DNA from: Oceanicola sp.
GTDB taxonomy: Bacteria > Pseudomonadota > Alphaproteobacteria > Rhodobacterales > Rhodobacteraceae
Length of the DNA: 56,972 nt
Reading direction: 5' to 3'
Assembly (NCBI GenBank): GCA_022447275.1
Contig: JAKVBK010000021.1
Coordinates: forward strand, 1-56,972
Positions 52,911 to 56,972 of this stretch are shown here, one piece after another. A program made the position numbers and the translations under genes. Under the pieces are notes generated by a model. That model was not told the DNA's origin. It did no database searches and saw only the letters and a list, made by a program, of their open reading frames with translations. Positions within the stretch are counted from its first letter, which is position 1; each line of letters starts with the position of its first letter.

Positions 52911-53976
52911 AGTATATTCCCGTTTCCCCTGCGCCTTTGTGGTTGTCGCCGCGCTGACAGGTTTCACGCCCAAGGTAGGGTTGGCTGAGGATGTTTATAC
53001 CGATGCTTTTGGGATTATCCCTCATTATGCAGTTTCGGATAATCGCAGCAGATGGGATAGCGGCCTGCCGCAAGAGGCCTCGGATCAAGGGCCGATCCTA
53101 TCACTCTATGTTGCCCCCAAAAGCCTCGCGGCGGGGGGGGCTTCTGGTCAGGCGACAGCCGTGGTTATGGATGAGACGGGCACAATGGTCCGGGATGGAA
53201 CGCGGGTGGCGTTCTTCCGTGAAGGCGTCGAGATCGGAGCCGTTGCAACCCGCAATGGGATCGCCAGCCTGCCGCTGGAGGCCGGTATCGCTGCGGATAG
53301 TTTTGCGGTGGGGGCCGTATCCCTAGGCAATCAAAGCCAGCGCGCCACCTACCGTATTACACCCGATGTTGCCTCGCTCACGGCGGAGCTGCTGCCGCAA
53401 GTTGAGGCCACGTCTTTTGAGAAAGTTACCACGATCGAAACCGGTGCCATTCTTGACCGTTTCGGCAACGTGGTTGATGAGGGCACGGCAGCTCGCATCG
53501 TGCTATATCATGGCCCCAATCGCTTCACCCTGCTGCCAACCCATACGTTGCGGGGCAGTGCCGGGACATACTTCCTCGTACGCGATGTGCCGCCCAGCGC
53601 CGAGGCGCAGGTAAGCATTGCCGGGAAGCGCTCCCCAACACAGCCCGTTAACGCGGTGCCCATCGAACTGGAGGCAGACTTGCCTGTCCAGCTGCAGATC
53701 CAGCCTGACCTGCGCGCGCTGCTCCTCAAGGCAGGGCCTTTCCAGACGGCTGCGGGCCATCAGCTTACCGATGGGTCTGAGGTGTTTGTTTCTGTGGAGG
53801 ACCGCGCTGGAAATATCCGGCGGCACTCCGGTTGGGTGCGCGATGGGGTCTACGCCACATTTATCACCTTGGACCCCCGTCTTTCCCCCTTCTCTGTCAC
53901 CGTTGAGACGCAAGCGGTACGCTTTGACTTCACAGGCGTTGAGCCTGTCAACGAGCCGGTGGAGCGCCTGCAATGA
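52894..53976 (+). CDS. Secreted beta-sandwich protein of the glycan cluster
   Basis: Unrecognised exported protein (360 residues). A hydrophobic signal (FPCAFVVVAALTGFTPKVGL) is likely cut after LA near residue 31. The mature protein is all-beta in appearance and has about three Ig-like modules. Two carry bacterial Ig-type patterns: ATAVVMDETGTMVRDGTRVAF and TGAILDRFGNVVDEGTAARIV, both of the form D-x-x-G-x-x-V-x-D-G-T-x-V known from Big_1/invasin-like domains. No cysteine occurs in the mature part and no membrane anchor is present. The start lies inside the end of the upstream gene and the stop overlaps the downstream start (ATGA), so the three are translated together. It probably binds or scaffolds the glycan or the partner proteins. 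Confidence 0.85.
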   Translation: MTRFSEVYSRFPCAFVVVAALTGFTPKVGLAEDVYTDAFGIIPHYAVSDNRSRWDSGLPQEASDQGPILSLYVAPKSLAAGGASGQATAVVMDETGTMVRDGTRVAFFREGVEIGAVATRNGIASLPLEAGIAADSFAVGAVSLGNQSQRATYRITPDVASLTAELLPQVEATSFEKVTTIETGAILDRFGNVVDEGTAARIVLYHGPNRFTLLPTHTLRGSAGTYFLVRDVPPSAEAQVSIAGKRSPTQPVNAVPIELEADLPVQLQIQPDLRALLLKAGPFQTAAGHQLTDGSEVFVSVEDRAGNIRRHSGWVRDGVYATFITLDPRLSPFSVTVETQAVRFDFTGVEPVNEPVERLQ

Positions 53977-55469
53977 CGACTGCCCTGTTCAAACTGGCAG
54001 TTTTCCTCGGCTTGGTTCTTTGGCTGATCTGGTTGGCGGCTGGGTTCTACGCGCGACTGTCAGAAAATGCCGTGACCTATCGCTATATTTCGGACGCATT
54101 GGACCAGCGGCTGATCTATCCAAGCCGTGTCACGTGGCTACCGCCTGACCGACCCTTGGACCGGCCTATTACCTATGCGGATGAGGAGCAGGTTGAAAAG
54201 ATTATAGACAAGGCTTGGTCGGCTTTAACCTTGGCGCAAATCACTGGCGACAGCGCTGTGCTGAGAGACAGTTTTACGGGGGTTGCCTATGCGCGGGCAG
54301 AGCAAGCCGTAGCCGAAGCCCATCAACATGGGGGCCTCATCTCCGTCCTAAGTTCCACCGCGCGCCCCGTTTTCTTTCACAAGGATGCGTCGCTTCTGCA
54401 GTTGGAGGTGGACACTTTTGCGGTCCGGGCATTGTTGACCGAAGACCGCGTAGAGCACCATTCCCTGACACGAGACCGAAATATTGTAACGCTGCTCAAT
54501 GGGGGCTACGGCTGGCGGATTTCAAATCTCAGACGCATCGGAAATGAGCCTGCCCAAGCCCTTGGCGTGGCAGCGCCAAGGGCAGGGCGTGCGGGCTTTA
54601 ACTATTACCCGGCAGCAACACCCTGGACCTTGTTCTGGAGCGCTTATGAGCCTGCAATTATCGAAGCTGACTTTGCCCGGATCCGCAATCTAGGGGCAGA
54701 CTCGATCAGGATTTTCCTAACCTATGACGCGTTCCTTGACCCTGAGACATCAGAGCAATCGGTGGAACGTCTTCGCCATCTCCTTGCGACGGCGGAAAAG
54801 AATGGTCTGAGTGTTGTGCCCACGCTGTTCGACCTCAAGTCTGATTTCTCTCCGGTCACTTGGGTGAATGATGCTGCATATCTTGACGTCGTATTGCCGA
54901 TTGTCTCAGAGGCGGCTTCGGTCATCTATGTGGATTTGAAGAACGAGTCTGATCTTGATTTTAAAGCCCATGGAAAAGCCAAAACGCTGACATGGTTAAA
55001 AACAATGTTGGCGTATATGCGCGACCGCGCCCCCGAATTGGCGGCAACTGTAGGTTGGTCAAACGCGGCATCTGCGCCGCTTCTGGTCCGTGAATTGGAT
55101 GTTGTTACGTACCATGACTACGCCAATGTCGACGAGGCAGGCATCCGCTTTCAAGCTGTAAAAGCCGCTGCCGCCGGTAAACCTGTGGCCGTGACAGAGA
55201 TCGGCTACAGCGCCTACACCGTGCTTTTCGGCCTCCCAAGTTCGCCGCGCCGTCAGGCAGATAAGCTGGCGCAGCATCTGGACGCTCTGCGGGGCGCAGA
55301 CGGTGTCTACATCTGGACGCTGCATGATTTCGTCAGGCACGACGCCGCTGCAATTGGCCGCTCGCCCTGGCGGCGCAGGCTCGAGACCAAGTTCGGCCTT
55401 CTGGATGCCAAGGGGCGTGAGAAACCTGCGGCAGATGTCTTCCGCAATACGTTCGCACAGGGTCAATAA
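53973..55469 (+). CDS. Membrane-anchored GH-A-type glycoside hydrolase
   Basis: Protein of 498 residues. Residues 5-25 are a membrane anchor. Residues about 65-195 form an NTF2/ARC6-IMS-like module (ADEEQVEKIIDKAWSALTLAQ to GGYGWRISNLRRIG). Residues 205-490 form a TIM barrel of the clan GH-A (GH5-like) kind. The probable acid-base is Glu325 (DLKNESD) and the nucleophile Glu409 (VTEIGYS); VVTYHDY and YIWTLHDF fit the barrel strands. The enzyme would face the periplasm. In polysaccharide clusters such enzymes trim or edit the nascent chain. The start overlaps the secreted protein stop (ATGA). The substrate is unknown. Confidence 0.88.
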   Translation: MTTALFKLAVFLGLVLWLIWLAAGFYARLSENAVTYRYISDALDQRLIYPSRVTWLPPDRPLDRPITYADEEQVEKIIDKAWSALTLAQITGDSAVLRDSFTGVAYARAEQAVAEAHQHGGLISVLSSTARPVFFHKDASLLQLEVDTFAVRALLTEDRVEHHSLTRDRNIVTLLNGGYGWRISNLRRIGNEPAQALGVAAPRAGRAGFNYYPAATPWTLFWSAYEPAIIEADFARIRNLGADSIRIFLTYDAFLDPETSEQSVERLRHLLATAEKNGLSVVPTLFDLKSDFSPVTWVNDAAYLDVVLPIVSEAASVIYVDLKNESDLDFKAHGKAKTLTWLKTMLAYMRDRAPELAATVGWSNAASAPLLVRELDVVTYHDYANVDEAGIRFQAVKAAAAGKPVAVTEIGYSAYTVLFGLPSSPRRQADKLAQHLDALRGADGVYIWTLHDFVRHDAAAIGRSPWRRRLETKFGLLDAKGREKPAADVFRNTFAQGQ

Positions 55470-55595
55470 CTGGCCTTTGGCATAGGGGGCTTATGCCTCT
55501 TGATTTGGCGCGATCCTTTTGCGGAACCGAAGCATTCAAGGCGTTGATTTATACCATGGAGGGTGGAGTGGGTAACCGAGTGAAAGAGCATTTTG

Positions 55596-56792
55596 ATGGA
55601 ACAACGTATCGCACTGGTGAGCGCCTTCCCCCCTGGTCAGAAAAGCCTCAACGAGTATGGGCTTCATCTGGCAAAAGGCCTTGCGGACCGCTCTGATGTT
55701 GATGAAGTCGTTGTACTTGCAGATGTTTTGGACCAACCCGCCCCCGAACTTGACCTTGGGCCCAAGGTCCGCGTTGATCGCGTCTGGCGTTTCAATGATC
55801 CGTTCTCTGCTCTCAGAATTAACAACGCCTTGATTAAACACAAGGTTACCGCGGCGTTGTGGAACCTTCAGACGGCCACCTTCGGAGATCGGGAAATCCC
55901 AGCCGCGCTGGGCCATTTTGCACCACCGCTTGCAAGGGCCTTAGGCTTTCAAAGTGGGGTGATTGCGCACAACATCATCGCAGGTATCGATCTCGAAAAG
56001 ACGCAACTTCGGGGTCAGAAAATGCGCCAAGCGATCGTGCGGCTGGGCGCGAGCCTCGCTTGTCGGGCTATGTTGGCAGCGAACTATACCACAGTCACCC
56101 TGCAGGGGTACTATGAGCACATTCGCGAGACCTACCCGGACGCTGATATCCACCTCGTTCCCCACGGTACATTTGATGCAGCGTGCAGCGATTTGTGCGC
56201 CCTGGCGGAACGTCCGAAGCGGATTGTCACCATGGGCAAGTTTGGCACGTACAAACGTCTTGATACCCTGCTTGAGGCGTTCGACATTCTGCGCTCCGAC
56301 CCCCAGTACCAGGACTATGAATTGATTATCGGGGGGACTGATCACCCGAGCACACCCGGATACATGGCAAACCTGAAAGCGCAACGCGAAGGGGATTCAG
56401 GCGTATTGTTCCATGGATATGTCGCAGAAGAAGACGTTGCAGCGTTCTTTTCTACTGCTCGATTGAGTGTGTTTGACTACACGGCGACAACCGGCAGCTC
56501 TGGTGTGCTGCATCAGGCTGCGAGCTATGGGGTTGTGCCTGTGTTTCCGAGAATTGGGGACTTCGTTGATCTCTGTCGGGATGAAGGGCTCGAAGGCGAG
56601 CACTATGAAGCATCAAATGCTGCAAGCCTTGCGGAAGCGATGCGCCGCGTTTTGGAAGATTTGCCCAGCGCCCAGCGATATGCAGACGCAAATGTGCAGG
56701 TTGCGAAGGGCATGCCCTTTTCAGATGTCATTGATTTCCATGCCCGACGTTTGTTGGTGCACGCTGAAGAGGCCGTGGCGAACCCAGCCTGA
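55596..56792 (+). CDS. GT4-like glycosyltransferase
   Basis: Cytoplasmic glycosyltransferase of the GT-B fold (398 residues). The N-terminal domain has LVSAFPPGQKSLNEYGLHLAKGL. The C-terminal nucleotide-sugar domain has IVTMGKFGTYKRLDTLLEAF and ends in the donor-site region TATTGSSGVLHQAASYG. Oddly, the usual Glu-X7-Glu of GT4 enzymes is not kept here: the second Glu position reads His-Gln. ATG 55596 is used; a TTG one codon upstream is possible. The ribosome site is weak (AAAGAG). It follows the glycosidase gene by 126 bp and should add a sugar to a lipid-linked intermediate of the same glycan. The last 180 bp of the window (56793-56972) contain nothing I can support. Confidence 0.9.
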   Translation: MEQRIALVSAFPPGQKSLNEYGLHLAKGLADRSDVDEVVVLADVLDQPAPELDLGPKVRVDRVWRFNDPFSALRINNALIKHKVTAALWNLQTATFGDREIPAALGHFAPPLARALGFQSGVIAHNIIAGIDLEKTQLRGQKMRQAIVRLGASLACRAMLAANYTTVTLQGYYEHIRETYPDADIHLVPHGTFDAACSDLCALAERPKRIVTMGKFGTYKRLDTLLEAFDILRSDPQYQDYELIIGGTDHPSTPGYMANLKAQREGDSGVLFHGYVAEEDVAAFFSTARLSVFDYTATTGSSGVLHQAASYGVVPVFPRIGDFVDLCRDEGLEGEHYEASNAASLAEAMRRVLEDLPSAQRYADANVQVAKGMPFSDVIDFHARRLLVHAEEAVANPA

Positions 56793-56972
56793 AACCAATG
56801 TGAGTGAACCGCAGTCACACCAAGCCCGCACTGTGGGCCGCAAAAATACTTCTTTGGACCAGTACTAGCTACATCGCTTTCTATCAGGGCTAACGATTTC
56901 GGAGTTTTGCAGCGCCTAATTGATTGGCTGACACGTCCTCTAAGCGTGCAGCATTTGTTTATACAAACAAGC

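Noticed and set aside
56950-56972. Palindrome-like TTTGTTTATACAAAC at the window edge
   Set aside because: It is short, AT-rich and cut by the window end; no neighbouring gene can be assigned to it.

Overview
The window looks like chromosomal (or chromid) DNA of a marine alphaproteobacterium of the Rhodobacterales/Roseobacter type. The signs are high GC, tightly overlapping ATGA gene junctions, a TRAP carboxylate transporter, an inositol catabolic cluster, a taurine-type ABC transporter, AcnB-type aconitase and several oxidative N-demethylation enzymes. I see no phage, transposase, integrase or CRISPR. This assignment is inference from gene content, not from a database search.

Layout. (1) 72-146 tRNA-Phe. 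(2) 386-7627, minus strand: TRAP transporter (dctPQM), an IclR regulator and a small aromatic ring-opening set (flavin hydroxylase, extradiol dioxygenase, fumarylacetoacetate-hydrolase-like enzyme). Two GTCC-N7-GGAC sites sit upstream of its two blocks. (3) 7895-15763: divergent inositol-type cluster, with two Gfo/Idh/MocA dehydrogenases and a TIM-barrel isomerase on the minus strand and iolD-iolC-iolB-aldolase on the plus strand. A perfect 16-bp LacI-type operator lies between them. (4) 16217-19367: tauABC, whose permease carries an unusual periplasmic insertion. (5) 19648-22443: acnB. (6) 22629-26422: hydantoinase/oxoprolinase pair. (7) 26680-27769: a small secreted protein and a TorF-like outer-membrane barrel.

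(8) 27871-46217 is the most interesting catabolic block. It is a 16-kb co-directional minus-strand run: PotD/B/C/A-like ABC transporter, BetI-like TetR regulator, Tat-exported amine oxidase, two trimethylamine-dehydrogenase-like flavoproteins, a PuuB-like amine oxidase, a dimethylglycine-dehydrogenase-like DAO-GcvT fusion and an aldehyde dehydrogenase. Across a TetR-type operator lie a divergent bicupin gene and, convergent to it, a second amine oxidase. Together they suggest uptake, stepwise oxidative N-demethylation and deamination of an N-methylated amine that I cannot name. (9) 46442-49501: copA and cueR with a classic 19-bp-spacer CueR promoter.

(10) 49812-56792, plus strand: four tightly linked cell-envelope genes that appear lower in GC. 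They are a 1032-residue polytopic GT-C-like protein, a secreted beta-sandwich protein, a membrane-anchored GH-A-type glycosidase and a GT4-like glycosyltransferase. This looks like an uncharacterised envelope-glycan system that may continue past the window edge.
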